From the NCBI GenBank assembly GCA_964448135.1, contig CAYUVH010000005.1:1-64000 (forward strand): a stretch of 64,000 bases of DNA, written 5' to 3'. Numbering within the stretch: the first letter of the stretch is position 1; each line of letters starts with the position of its first letter. This document shows positions 33,482 through 41,276 of this stretch, piece after piece. The notes under the pieces were generated by a model, which was not told the DNA's origin, did not search any database, and saw only the letters and a list, made by a program, of their open reading frames with translations. Source of the DNA: CAYUVH01 sp964448135. Lineage in GTDB: Bacteria; Verrucomicrobiota; Verrucomicrobiia; Limisphaerales; UBA8199. The translations under genes and the position numbers were made by a program.

Positions 33482-34461
33482 AAGGCACACGATATTTTCG
33501 CGAATGGTCCGTGGCGGCGGCGCTGGGCGTGTTACTGCTGGTGCTTGCGGTGGCGGCGCCGGGTTTTTACAAGCCGGGCCAGTTACTGGCGATTCTCTCG
33601 ACTTCCGCGCCGGTGCTCCTGGTAGCGTGCGGGATGTCGCTGGTGATCATCAGCCGGCAGATTGATATTTCGGTGGGATCGCAATTCGCGCTGTGCAGCA
33701 TGGTTTTGGGACTGCTGGTGCAGGCGCATTGGCCGTTGCCGCTGGCGGCCCTGGCGGCGGTGGGAGCCGGAGCGCTGCTGGGAGCGTTCAACGGGGTAAT
33801 GGTGGCGGGGCTGGGCCTGCCTTCGATTGTGGTGACGCTGGCGACGATGGTGACCTGGCGCGAGATGTTGCGCTGGTGGCGGCAGGGGGAGTTTGTGCGC
33901 GACTTGCCGGATAGCTTTCAATGGTTCGGACTCGGGCAGGCGGGTGGACAGGCGGCCTTGCTGGGGGCGACGGTGGCGTTATTTCTCGCACTGGCAGTGG
34001 CAATGAAACACTCATCGGTTGGCCGCTATGTCTATGCGGTGGGATCGGATGCAGAGGCGGCGCGGTTGGCGGGGTTGCGGCCGCAACTGCTTACTTTTGG
34101 CGTGTTTGTTTTCATGGGGGCGATCACCGGGTTGGCGGCGTTGCTGAATGCGATTCGTTTTGCGGATGTGGATCCAAAAACCGGCACGGGATTGGAACTC
34201 CAGGCCATCGCCGCGGCGGTGGTGGGTGGAGTGGCGATTTCGGGCGGGCGGGGAAATGTGTGGGGGGTGCTGGCGGGAGTGTTCCTGCTCGGCTGCATTG
34301 CGCCGGCCCTGGTATTCCTCCATTTACAGCCGCAATGGGAGAAAGCGCTGCAAGGGTGCATTATTTTGGTGGCGGTGGCGGCGGATGGGTGGAGAACCAG
34401 GAAGAAGGATAAATCCGAAGCACGAACGTCGAAATCCGAAAGAAACCCGAAAACCGAATGA
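33478..34461 (+). CDS. Sugar ABC transporter permease (CUT2 class), rhamnose, subunit 1
   Basis: The 327-residue membrane protein has about ten helices and the CUT2 permease motif in MVLGLLVQAHWPL and the GISGGRG-like VGGVAISGGRGNVWG near residue 250. It overlaps the ATPase gene and the next permease by ATGA. The last 20 or so residues (KKDKSEARTSKSERNPKTE) do not resemble a permease end; they are encoded by the CCGAA-type dispersed repeat that has become part of the coding sequence. Confidence 0.9.
   Translation: MKGTRYFREWSVAAALGVLLLVLAVAAPGFYKPGQLLAILSTSAPVLLVACGMSLVIISRQIDISVGSQFALCSMVLGLLVQAHWPLPLAALAAVGAGALLGAFNGVMVAGLGLPSIVVTLATMVTWREMLRWWRQGEFVRDLPDSFQWFGLGQAGGQAALLGATVALFLALAVAMKHSSVGRYVYAVGSDAEAARLAGLRPQLLTFGVFVFMGAITGLAALLNAIRFADVDPKTGTGLELQAIAAAVVGGVAISGGRGNVWGVLAGVFLLGCIAPALVFLHLQPQWEKALQGCIILVAVAADGWRTRKKDKSEARTSKSERNPKTE
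34411..34460. repeat. Dispersed CCGAA-type repeat inside the 3' end of the permease gene
   Basis: AAATCCGAA occurs at 34411 and 34432, followed by CCGAAAG, CCCGAAAACCGAATG. It is translated as the permease tail and also contributes the ATGA start of the next gene. Confidence 0.6.
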
Positions 34462-35459
34462 CAAAAACCGACAAGCGAAGCTGGCTGCCACCGGAGGCCC
34501 TGTTGGTGGCGGTGCTGCTGATTGAAATCGGGATATTCAGTAAAACCGGATATCATTTTGCGTCCACGGGGAATGTGTTCGAGATATTGCGGTTGAGCAC
34601 GGAGATTGGACTATTGGCGCTAGTGATGACGCCGATTATTTTGACGGGCGGGATTGATTTGTCGGTGGGCTCGCTGCTGGGATTGTGCGCGATTATCTTT
34701 GGCAAGCTTTGGCGGGATGCGGGGATGAATCCGGTGCTGGCGGCGATTTGCACTTTGGCGGCGGGGGCTCTCGGCGGTGGGTTGAATGCGCTGCTGATCA
34801 CCAAGTTGAGATTGCCGCCACTGATTGTGACATTGGGTTCGTTTTCTTTGTTTCGCGGATTGGCGGAGGCCATCACGCGCGGAGTGGATAATTTCACCAA
34901 TTTTCCGAAGCCGTTTCTGTTTTTGGGACAGGGCTATATTTTCGGCGTTATCCCGGCGCAGCTGCCGGTGTTTGTCGCGGTCGCGCTCGGCGTGTGGTTG
35001 CTGGTGCATCGCATGACCTACGGGCGGTGTTTCCGGGCGATTGGTTTCGCGCCGGAAGGGGCACGGTATGCCGGAATACCAGTGGAGCGGCGGCTGACGC
35101 TGGCGTATGTGCTGGCGGGATTCGTGGCTGCGCTCGCGGCGTTGGTTTATGTGGCGCGAGTGGGACAGGCAAAGGCGGATGCGGGGTCCGGTTACGAATT
35201 GCTGGCCATCACGGCGGTGGTGCTGGGTGGGGCTTCGATTTTCGGCGGCTCGGGCACGGTGGCGGGCACCTTGCTGGGCGTGATCGTCCTGGCGGTGTTG
35301 AAGAATGGGTTGACGCTGTCGGATCAGCCGAGCGAATTGGCGGGGATTCTGACGGGTGGATTGCTGCTGGCGGTGCTGGCAGGGGAGGCGGGCTTGAAAC
35401 GAATTTCTGCTCGACGCCAGCACGCGGGCACGGTCAAGTTAAAGCCAGCTAACTTATGA
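34458..35459 (+). CDS. Sugar ABC transporter permease (CUT2 class), rhamnose, subunit 2
   Basis: The 333-residue protein has about ten helices with the family stretches LTGGIDLSVGSLLGL near residue 60 and LGGASIFGGSGTVAGTLLG near 255. Rhamnose importers of the RhaSTPQ type use two different permeases, as seen here. It starts within the dispersed repeat and overlaps the binding-protein gene by ATGA. Confidence 0.92.
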   Translation: MTKTDKRSWLPPEALLVAVLLIEIGIFSKTGYHFASTGNVFEILRLSTEIGLLALVMTPIILTGGIDLSVGSLLGLCAIIFGKLWRDAGMNPVLAAICTLAAGALGGGLNALLITKLRLPPLIVTLGSFSLFRGLAEAITRGVDNFTNFPKPFLFLGQGYIFGVIPAQLPVFVAVALGVWLLVHRMTYGRCFRAIGFAPEGARYAGIPVERRLTLAYVLAGFVAALAALVYVARVGQAKADAGSGYELLAITAVVLGGASIFGGSGTVAGTLLGVIVLAVLKNGLTLSDQPSELAGILTGGLLLAVLAGEAGLKRISARRQHAGTVKLKPANL

Positions 35460-36481
35460 AACGCATCCAATTTCTCTCGTGCGCTGCCGCGACGTTGCTC
35501 CTCCTGATTGCAGGCGGCTGTGGCAAATCCGAGCCATCCAGTAACTCAGCGCAGACTCCCGCAGCGGGCGGCGCCGGTGGGATCACCGTGGCGATGATGC
35601 CGAAGAGCAAGGGTAATGCTTACTTCATTTCCTGCAAAAAAGGCGCGGATGCGGCGGCGGCGGAATTCGGAGTGAAGCTGTTGTGGGACGGGCCGACCGA
35701 GCCCGATCCGGCGAAGCAAAATGAAATCGTCGAGACGTGGATCACGCGCGGCGTGGACGTCATTGCGGTCGCCGTGGAAAATCGGGACGGCATTTCAACC
35801 GCCTTGCGCAAGGCACGCGAAAAAGGAATCAAAGTCATCACGTGGGATTCCGACGCGCAACCGGACTCGCGGGATTTTCTGATCAATCAGGCGACGCCGG
35901 AAGGCATCGGCTACGCGTTGATGGATGAGGCGGCCAAGGCGATGGGCGGCAAGGGGGATTTCGCGATCATCACCGCTTCGTTGACGGCCGCGAACATGAA
36001 CGAGTGGCGGAAGTACATCGAGGAGCGCCTGAAGGACAAGTATCCCGATATCAAGCTGGTGACCATCCGGCCCTGCGACGATTTGAAGGACAAGGCGTTC
36101 AGCGAAGCCACCGCCATTCTCAATGCCAATCCCAGCGTGAAATTGATCATGGCAATTTGCTCGCCCGCGGTGCCAGGAGCGGCGGAGGCGGTCAAGCAAA
36201 GCGGCCGCACGGATGTGAAGGTGGTCGGGCTGGGGCTGCCCAATGACAACAAGCGTTACGTGAAGGAAGGAATCACCCCGTCCGTGATTTTGTGGAACAC
36301 GGAGGATTTGGGTTACCTGACCGTGCGCGCGGCGCAGCAATTGGCGAAGGGCGATCTCAAGCCGAATGCGGCGAAATGCGACGGCGGGCGGCTTGGGCAA
36401 TTGGAAGTGAAGGGGGATAATGTGTTGCTGGGGAAGCCGTTTGTGTTCACGAAGGAGAATATCGAGCAGTTTAATTTTTAA
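35456..36481 (+). CDS. Sugar ABC transporter substrate-binding lipoprotein, probably rhamnose
   Basis: The 341-residue protein begins with a lipoprotein signal (LLLLIAGGC, lipobox cysteine near residue 22) and a short Ser/Ala/Gly linker. The rest is a periplasmic binding protein of the RbsB/RhaS type: AMMPKSKGNAYF near 45, AVAVENRDGIS near 103 and ITWDSDAQPDSRDF near 127. Anchoring to the inner membrane would keep it close to the two permeases. The substrate is inferred from the flanking rhamnose isomerase and kinase genes. Confidence 0.9.
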   Translation: MKRIQFLSCAAATLLLLIAGGCGKSEPSSNSAQTPAAGGAGGITVAMMPKSKGNAYFISCKKGADAAAAEFGVKLLWDGPTEPDPAKQNEIVETWITRGVDVIAVAVENRDGISTALRKAREKGIKVITWDSDAQPDSRDFLINQATPEGIGYALMDEAAKAMGGKGDFAIITASLTAANMNEWRKYIEERLKDKYPDIKLVTIRPCDDLKDKAFSEATAILNANPSVKLIMAICSPAVPGAAEAVKQSGRTDVKVVGLGLPNDNKRYVKEGITPSVILWNTEDLGYLTVRAAQQLAKGDLKPNAAKCDGGRLGQLEVKGDNVLLGKPFVFTKENIEQFNF

Positions 36482-36528
36482 CGGTCTCCTCGGTTGCGTA
36501 TCGCCGGTCCGCGTTGACACTGCGCTTT

Positions 36529-36538
36529 AAGGAGGTGA
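36529..36538 (+). promoter_or_regulatory. Full-length Shine-Dalgarno sequence before rhaB
   Basis: AAGGAGGTGA matches the complement of the 16S rRNA 3' end in full and fixes the ATG at 36540. The other genes of the operon start by ATGA overlap, so this is the one independent strong initiation site after the first gene. Confidence 0.8.
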
Positions 36539-36539
36539 C

Positions 36540-38015
36540 ATGAAGCAGGAAGTCTATCTTGCCGTTGATCTGGGGGCGGAGAGCGGTCGTGTCATCGCGG
36601 GGTTGTGGTCGGGCAAGACCATCAAGCTGGAGGAGGTGCATCGCTTTCCGAATGGCCCGGTGGCGCTCGCCGGGAGTTTGCGCTGGGACATCGTACGGCT
36701 TTGGAGCGAAATCCAGAAGGGTCTCGGGATGGCGGCGCGAAAGTTTGGCAGGGCGGTGGTTTCGGTCGGTGCGGACACCTGGGGAGTGGACTATGTTTTG
36801 CTCAGCAAATCCGGAGAAATGCTGGGCCTCCCTTACGCGTATCGGGATGCGCGCACCAATGGAGTGATGGAGCGCACTTTCCGAAAAGTTTCCCGGGAGA
36901 GAATCTTCGAGCAGACGGGCTTGCAGTTCATGGCGTTCAACACGCTTTTTCAATTAATCGCGCACCGGCAGGCGCACCCGGAAATATTCGAAGCGGCGCA
37001 TAAATTGTTGTTTATTCCGGATTTTCTGCATTGGGCTTTGTGTGGTTCACAAGTCGCTGAGTTTACGATTGCGTCGACCTCGCAGTGTCTGAATCCACTG
37101 ACACGAGACTGGGCCGGTGGGCTTTTGAAGAAGCTGGGCCTGCCAGCGCGGATTTTTCCGGAGGTGGTTGCGCCGGGAACGAAACTGGGACCGCTGCTTC
37201 CGTCCGTGTTGGAAAAGACGGGGCTGCCGCGAATTCAGGTGGTTGCTCCGCCGGCGCACGATACCGGTTCCGCCGTGGCAGGCGTTCCGACTGCAAACAC
37301 GGGCAAAACGAATTGGGCTTATCTTAGTTCGGGGACCTGGTCGCTGATGGGCGTGGAGGTCCCGAAAGCGTCGCTCACGAGGCGCACGGCGGAACTTAAT
37401 CTGACCAATGAAGGCGGGCTCGACGGGACGTATCGGCTGCTGAAGAACATCATGGGCCTGTGGCTGGTGCAGCAGTGCAAGCGTTCATTCGACGCGCGGG
37501 GCAGCAAGCGCGATTATGCGGAGCTGGCAAGGCTGGCGGCAAAGGCGAAACCGTTGCGCTCGCTCGTCAATCCGGACGATCCCAGGTTGCTGAATCCTCC
37601 GGATATGCCCGCGGCGATTCAGCAGCTTTGCCGGGAGAGCGGGCAGCCGATTCCGAAGACGGAGGGAGAGTTGGTGCGTTGCGCGTATGAGAGTCTGGCT
37701 TTGAAATATCGCGAGGTTCTTGGCTGGCTCGAGGAATTAACCGGGAACCGAATTGAAGTGATTCACATCGTAGGCGGAGGCTCGCAGAGCAAGTTGTTGA
37801 ATCAGTTTACCGCCGATGCCTGTCAGCGCCCTGTCGTGGCCGGACCCGTGGAAGCGACCGCGCTGGGTAATTTGCTGGTGCAAGTTCGCGCGCATGGGGG
37901 AGTGCGGTCGCTCGCACAGATGCGGGAGGTAATTCGCGCTTCCAGCGAAGTGAAAATATTTGAGCCTGGACGGGGCGAAGATTGGGCAAGGCCGGCCAAG
38001 CGCATTCCGCGGTAA
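36540..38015 (+). CDS. rhaB: Rhamnulokinase
   Basis: The 491-residue FGGY-family kinase has the N-terminal phosphate motif AVDLGAESGRV near residue 8, GADTWGVDYVLL near 77, YLSSGTWSLMGVE near 260 and the nucleotide-binding VIHIVGGGSQSKLLNQFTAD near 400. It phosphorylates L-rhamnulose at C1. The strong ribosome-binding site fixes the start. The product would next be split by an aldolase, which is not encoded here, so the pathway must be completed elsewhere on the genome. Confidence 0.92.
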   Translation: MKQEVYLAVDLGAESGRVIAGLWSGKTIKLEEVHRFPNGPVALAGSLRWDIVRLWSEIQKGLGMAARKFGRAVVSVGADTWGVDYVLLSKSGEMLGLPYAYRDARTNGVMERTFRKVSRERIFEQTGLQFMAFNTLFQLIAHRQAHPEIFEAAHKLLFIPDFLHWALCGSQVAEFTIASTSQCLNPLTRDWAGGLLKKLGLPARIFPEVVAPGTKLGPLLPSVLEKTGLPRIQVVAPPAHDTGSAVAGVPTANTGKTNWAYLSSGTWSLMGVEVPKASLTRRTAELNLTNEGGLDGTYRLLKNIMGLWLVQQCKRSFDARGSKRDYAELARLAAKAKPLRSLVNPDDPRLLNPPDMPAAIQQLCRESGQPIPKTEGELVRCAYESLALKYREVLGWLEELTGNRIEVIHIVGGGSQSKLLNQFTADACQRPVVAGPVEATALGNLLVQVRAHGGVRSLAQMREVIRASSEVKIFEPGRGEDWARPAKRIPR

Positions 38016-38038
38016 ATTTTGGAGGGAAGAAAAAATGG

Positions 38039-38110
38039 CGACCCTAAGGGGAATCGAACCCCTGCTACCGCCGTGAAAGGGCAGTGTCCTAACCGCTAGA
38101 CGATAGGGTC
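38039..38110 (-). tRNA. tRNA-Glu (anticodon TTC)
   Basis: On the minus strand the 72-base sequence folds into a standard cloverleaf: acceptor GACCCTA with TAGGGTC, D-arm GTCTAGCGGTTAGGAC, anticodon loop CTTTCAC with anticodon TTC, and T-arm with GGTTCGATTC. The discriminator base is G; CCA is not encoded. The sequence is very close to bacterial glutamate tRNAs. Confidence 0.95.
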
Positions 38111-38202
38111 GTCAAGAGGTCGAAAATATAGCGGCTCTTCACCTGGCTGTCACGCGGAAATAAACATGAATTCCCGGCGATTGAGAACGAGGTGTCCCCG
38201 AA

Positions 38203-38565
38203 TCAACTAATCTCCATTTCAACAATGCCTTCGTTGAGGCGCGCGGAAACGATGAAGTCCGTGAAATTGCGAAAGCGATAGACGTGGTGAGTCGCGCCCG
38301 TCTCGCGCAGCACGCGTCTTTGCCGGGTATCGGCGACCTCGTGGAGGAGCTCTTCGAGATCAAAGGCCGTCAGCGCGGGCCCTTCGATGGGAAACCGCTC
38401 TTTTTGCAAAATAATCACCGGCGATGAGCCCAAGCGAAGCTCCAAAGAGTCGGCACCATCGGAATTCAAGAGCTGCAACAGGCGATGCATGGAATACGCC
38501 GGTTCGACCCTCGCGGGCAGGGCGGGGATCATTGGGGCATCGGGGCGACGTTCTTCCGGAAGCAT
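38203..38565 (-). CDS. Stand-alone PilT N-terminal-domain-like protein
   Basis: The 120-residue product contains MHRLLQLLNSDGADSLELRLGSSPVI, then PLTAFDLEELLHEV and TDFIVSARLNEG. This is the pattern of the PAS-like N-terminal domain of the pilus retraction ATPase PilT (LL-x-x-GASDLHL-x-x-G-x-PV), but the ATPase core that should follow is missing. A start at 38490 would begin exactly at that domain. It might be a regulatory partner in pilus or signalling complexes, or a relic. The similarity is from pattern recognition; function unknown. Confidence 0.6.
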   Translation of the reverse strand: MLPEERRPDAPMIPALPARVEPAYSMHRLLQLLNSDGADSLELRLGSSPVIILQKERFPIEGPALTAFDLEELLHEVADTRQRRVLRETGATHHVYRFRNFTDFIVSARLNEGIVEMEIS

Positions 38566-38745
38566 TGCGGTTATCGCGTTACCAACATTGCGGCGTCAGT
38601 TCTTGGAATCATTTGGGCTGGCGGATCCAGCCACGTGGAAAAAACTCGTTCATCACCGCCATATTGTCCAGTGCGGAGGTTCCCTGACGAAGTCCTGAGT
38701 TGCTTCACCAAAACTGTTGCCGCTATGATGGGCGGGCTTAGGCGC

Positions 38746-39618
38746 ATGAAAGTCTATATTGACGGCAAGTTTAAGGACGAACGCGACGCGAAGGTGTCCG
38801 TGTTTGATCACGGGTTGCTTTACGGCGACGGCGTTTTCGAGGGCATCCGCGCCTATAACGGCCGCGTGTTCAAATTGAAGGAGCACGTGGATCGACTGTA
38901 CTGCTCGGCCAAGGCGATCCTGCTCGAGATTCCCATCAAGCACGCCGAGATGATGAAAGCGGTCCTGGATACGTGCCGTCGCAATAAACTGCGCGATGGT
39001 TACATCCGCCTCGTGGTGACGCGCGGCGTTGGGACGCTGGGGTTGAATCCGAATCGTTGCAAGAATCCGTCGGTGATCGTCATCGCGGGGAAGATCCAGC
39101 TTTATCCCCCCGAGTATTATCAGAAGGGCATGGAGATTGTGACTGTGGCAACCACGCGCAATCTTCACAACGCGTTGAATCCGGCGATCAAGTCGCTGAA
39201 CTATCTCAACAACATCCTCGCGAAGATTGAAGCGAACAACGCCGGCTGCGAGGAGGCCGTGATGTTGAACTCGGAAGGATTCGTGGCCGAGTGCACGGGC
39301 GACAACTTATTCATCATCAAGGAAGGGCAGTTGCTCACGCCGCCGCTTTCAGCTGGAGCGCTTTACGGCATCACGCGGCGCGTGGTGATCGAGCTGGCGT
39401 CGGCCGCCGGTGTGGCGACCGCTGAACCCAACCTGACGCGTTACGATTTATATAACGCGGACGAATGCTTTTTGACCGGCACCGGCGCGGAGTTGGTGCC
39501 CGTGGTGAAAATTGACGGCCGCGTGATTGGCGACGGCAAGCCCGGCCCGTACACGCAACAACTGGAGGCGCAGTACCGGGCCTTGACGAATGCCTCCGGC
39601 GAGCCGATATACGAATAG
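38746..39618 (+). CDS. ilvE: Branched-chain amino acid aminotransferase (class IV)
   Basis: The 290-residue PLP enzyme has the fold-type IV motifs FDHGLLYGDGVFEGIRAYNGRVF near residue 18, the PLP lysine in NPAIKSLNYLNN near 150, EAVMLNSEGFVAECTGDNLF near 170 and the phosphate-binding GITRRVV near 205. It transaminates valine, leucine and isoleucine with 2-oxoglutarate. A D-amino acid aminotransferase or aminodeoxychorismate lyase is less likely given the motifs. ATG 38746 was chosen; the longer open frame overlaps the PilT-N-like gene on the other strand. Confidence 0.87.
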   Translation: MKVYIDGKFKDERDAKVSVFDHGLLYGDGVFEGIRAYNGRVFKLKEHVDRLYCSAKAILLEIPIKHAEMMKAVLDTCRRNKLRDGYIRLVVTRGVGTLGLNPNRCKNPSVIVIAGKIQLYPPEYYQKGMEIVTVATTRNLHNALNPAIKSLNYLNNILAKIEANNAGCEEAVMLNSEGFVAECTGDNLFIIKEGQLLTPPLSAGALYGITRRVVIELASAAGVATAEPNLTRYDLYNADECFLTGTGAELVPVVKIDGRVIGDGKPGPYTQQLEAQYRALTNASGEPIYE

Positions 39619-39624
39619 AGCGTT

Positions 39625-40143
39625 ATGCGGTGCTGCGTGTGCAAGGAACGGGAAGCGAAGGTGCATTACACTCAGATCGAGGCGGGCAAAACCCACAAAC
39701 TCGATCTTTGTGAGGAATGTGCCAAGGCCAAGGGTGTCAGCGATCCCGGCGGGTTTGGATTGGCGTCGGAGGCGGACATGGTTTTGGGCCTGGGAGCGGG
39801 GCAGGAAATTGAACAGGCGGCAGCCGGCGGCATTTTGAAATGTTCGCGCTGCGGATTTTCCCAGGCTGATTTCAAAAAGGCCGGACGGTTGGGTTGCCCC
39901 GAATGCTACAAGACTTTCGCCGAGCCCCTGGCTGCACTCTTGAAGGGCATGCACAAGGGTACCCGGCATATCGGCAAGACGCCGGAGTCCCAAAAGCCTG
40001 TCCGCGAACAGTCGGACAAGGTGAAACAATTGCAGAAGCGGCTGGCGAAAGCCGTGGAGGCGGAGGACTTCGAACAGGCCGCGATGTTACGGGACGAAAT
40101 CAAACAAGCGGGCGCCCGTCACGCCAGCCCTCCCACGGCCTGA
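39625..40143 (+). CDS. mcsA: McsA-like protein-arginine kinase activator (zinc fingers plus UVR motif)
   Basis: The 172-residue protein has four CXXC-type pairs: RCCVCKE at the start, LCEECAKAKG near residue 30, LKCSRCGF near 72 and LGCPECYKTF near 92. These should bind zinc. The end carries a UVR motif (LQKRLAKAVEAEDFEQAAMLRDEIK). In Bacillus, McsA activates the arginine kinase McsB. It is directly upstream of mcsB and clpC, the same order as in Firmicutes, but without ctsR. Confidence 0.87.
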   Translation: MRCCVCKEREAKVHYTQIEAGKTHKLDLCEECAKAKGVSDPGGFGLASEADMVLGLGAGQEIEQAAAGGILKCSRCGFSQADFKKAGRLGCPECYKTFAEPLAALLKGMHKGTRHIGKTPESQKPVREQSDKVKQLQKRLAKAVEAEDFEQAAMLRDEIKQAGARHASPPTA

Positions 40144-40146
40144 GCG

Positions 40147-41265
40147 ATGGATCTGCACGAATTTCTGGTTCCTCCCGCGGACGCCGCCCGGCGCAAGGGC
40201 CCGCACGACAAGATTGTCACGTCGAGCCGGGTTCGCCTGGCGCGTAACATCAAGGATGCGGCATTTCCCGGCTGGGCGAAGAAGCCGGAGCGCACGCGGG
40301 TGCTGGACACCATTCGTCCCGCGGTGGAAAGCCTGCCGGAACTTCGCAATGCGTTTTCCGAGACGATGGACAACCTGTCCACGCTCGATAAGCAGATCCT
40401 GGTTGAGCGCCACCTGATCAGCCGCGAGCACGCGGCCAAGAATGCGGGCAGCGGGCTGGTATTGAATCGCGACGAAACGTTCTGCTTCATGATCAATGAA
40501 GAGGACCATCTGCGGATGCAGGCGCTGCGTCCCGGTCTGCAGGTGCGCGAGGCCTGGGCGGCGATTGACCGTGCCGATTCGGCGCTGGATAAGAAGCTCG
40601 ATTATGCTTTCACGTCGGAGCTTGGTTATCTGACGGCGTGCCCTACGAATTTGGGGACGGGTATTCGCGTCAGTGCGATGTTGCATCTCCCGGGACTGGT
40701 GCTCGCTGAACAGATCAATCAGGTGATTCAGGCGGTGAATCGTCTGGGCCTGGCCGTGCGCGGGCTTTATGGCGAAGGCACCGAGGCCCTCGGGAATGTC
40801 TTTCAGGTGTCCAACCAGATGACGCTCGGCGAGACCGAAGCCACCATCATGGAGCGGTTGGAAAAAGTTCTCGCGCAGGTGATCGAACGCGAGGAAGACG
40901 CCCGCACCAGCCTGCTGGAGAGCAAGACCAAGATGGTTTACAACCACATTGGCCGCGCCTATGGCATCCTGGCCAATGCGCATATCATCACCTCGAAAGA
41001 GACCATGAACCTACTCTCCCTGCTGCGGCTGGGAGTGGATTTGGAGCTGTTTCCGGGCGTGGACCGTTCGCTGGTTGACGAGTTGTTTATATTGACCCAG
41101 CCGGCGCATCTGCAGAAGCAGCATTCGGAAAAACTGGCGGCGGAGGAACGCGATTTGCTTCGTGCGGAAATGGTCCGCGAACGGTTGAAGCAGGTCAGCC
41201 GGCCCGTAACCCGCCCGATGCCGCCTCCGGCCTCGTCCGGATTGGACAAACCGGCAAAGTCGTAG
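40147..41265 (+). CDS. mcsB: Protein arginine kinase McsB
   Basis: The 372-residue protein has the phosphagen-kinase-like catalytic domain: SSRVRLARNIKDAAFP near residue 28, ETFCFMINEEDHLRMQ near 115, the active-site loop TACPTNLGTGIRVSAMLHLP near 165 with its cysteine, and SNQMTLGETE near 220. McsB phosphorylates arginines on misfolded proteins, marking them for ClpC-ClpP. The N-terminal substrate domain of creatine kinases is absent, as in other McsB proteins. Spacing to mcsA is only three bases. Confidence 0.92.
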   Translation: MDLHEFLVPPADAARRKGPHDKIVTSSRVRLARNIKDAAFPGWAKKPERTRVLDTIRPAVESLPELRNAFSETMDNLSTLDKQILVERHLISREHAAKNAGSGLVLNRDETFCFMINEEDHLRMQALRPGLQVREAWAAIDRADSALDKKLDYAFTSELGYLTACPTNLGTGIRVSAMLHLPGLVLAEQINQVIQAVNRLGLAVRGLYGEGTEALGNVFQVSNQMTLGETEATIMERLEKVLAQVIEREEDARTSLLESKTKMVYNHIGRAYGILANAHIITSKETMNLLSLLRLGVDLELFPGVDRSLVDELFILTQPAHLQKQHSEKLAAEERDLLRAEMVRERLKQVSRPVTRPMPPPASSGLDKPAKS

Positions 41266-41276
41266 CAATATTAGGT

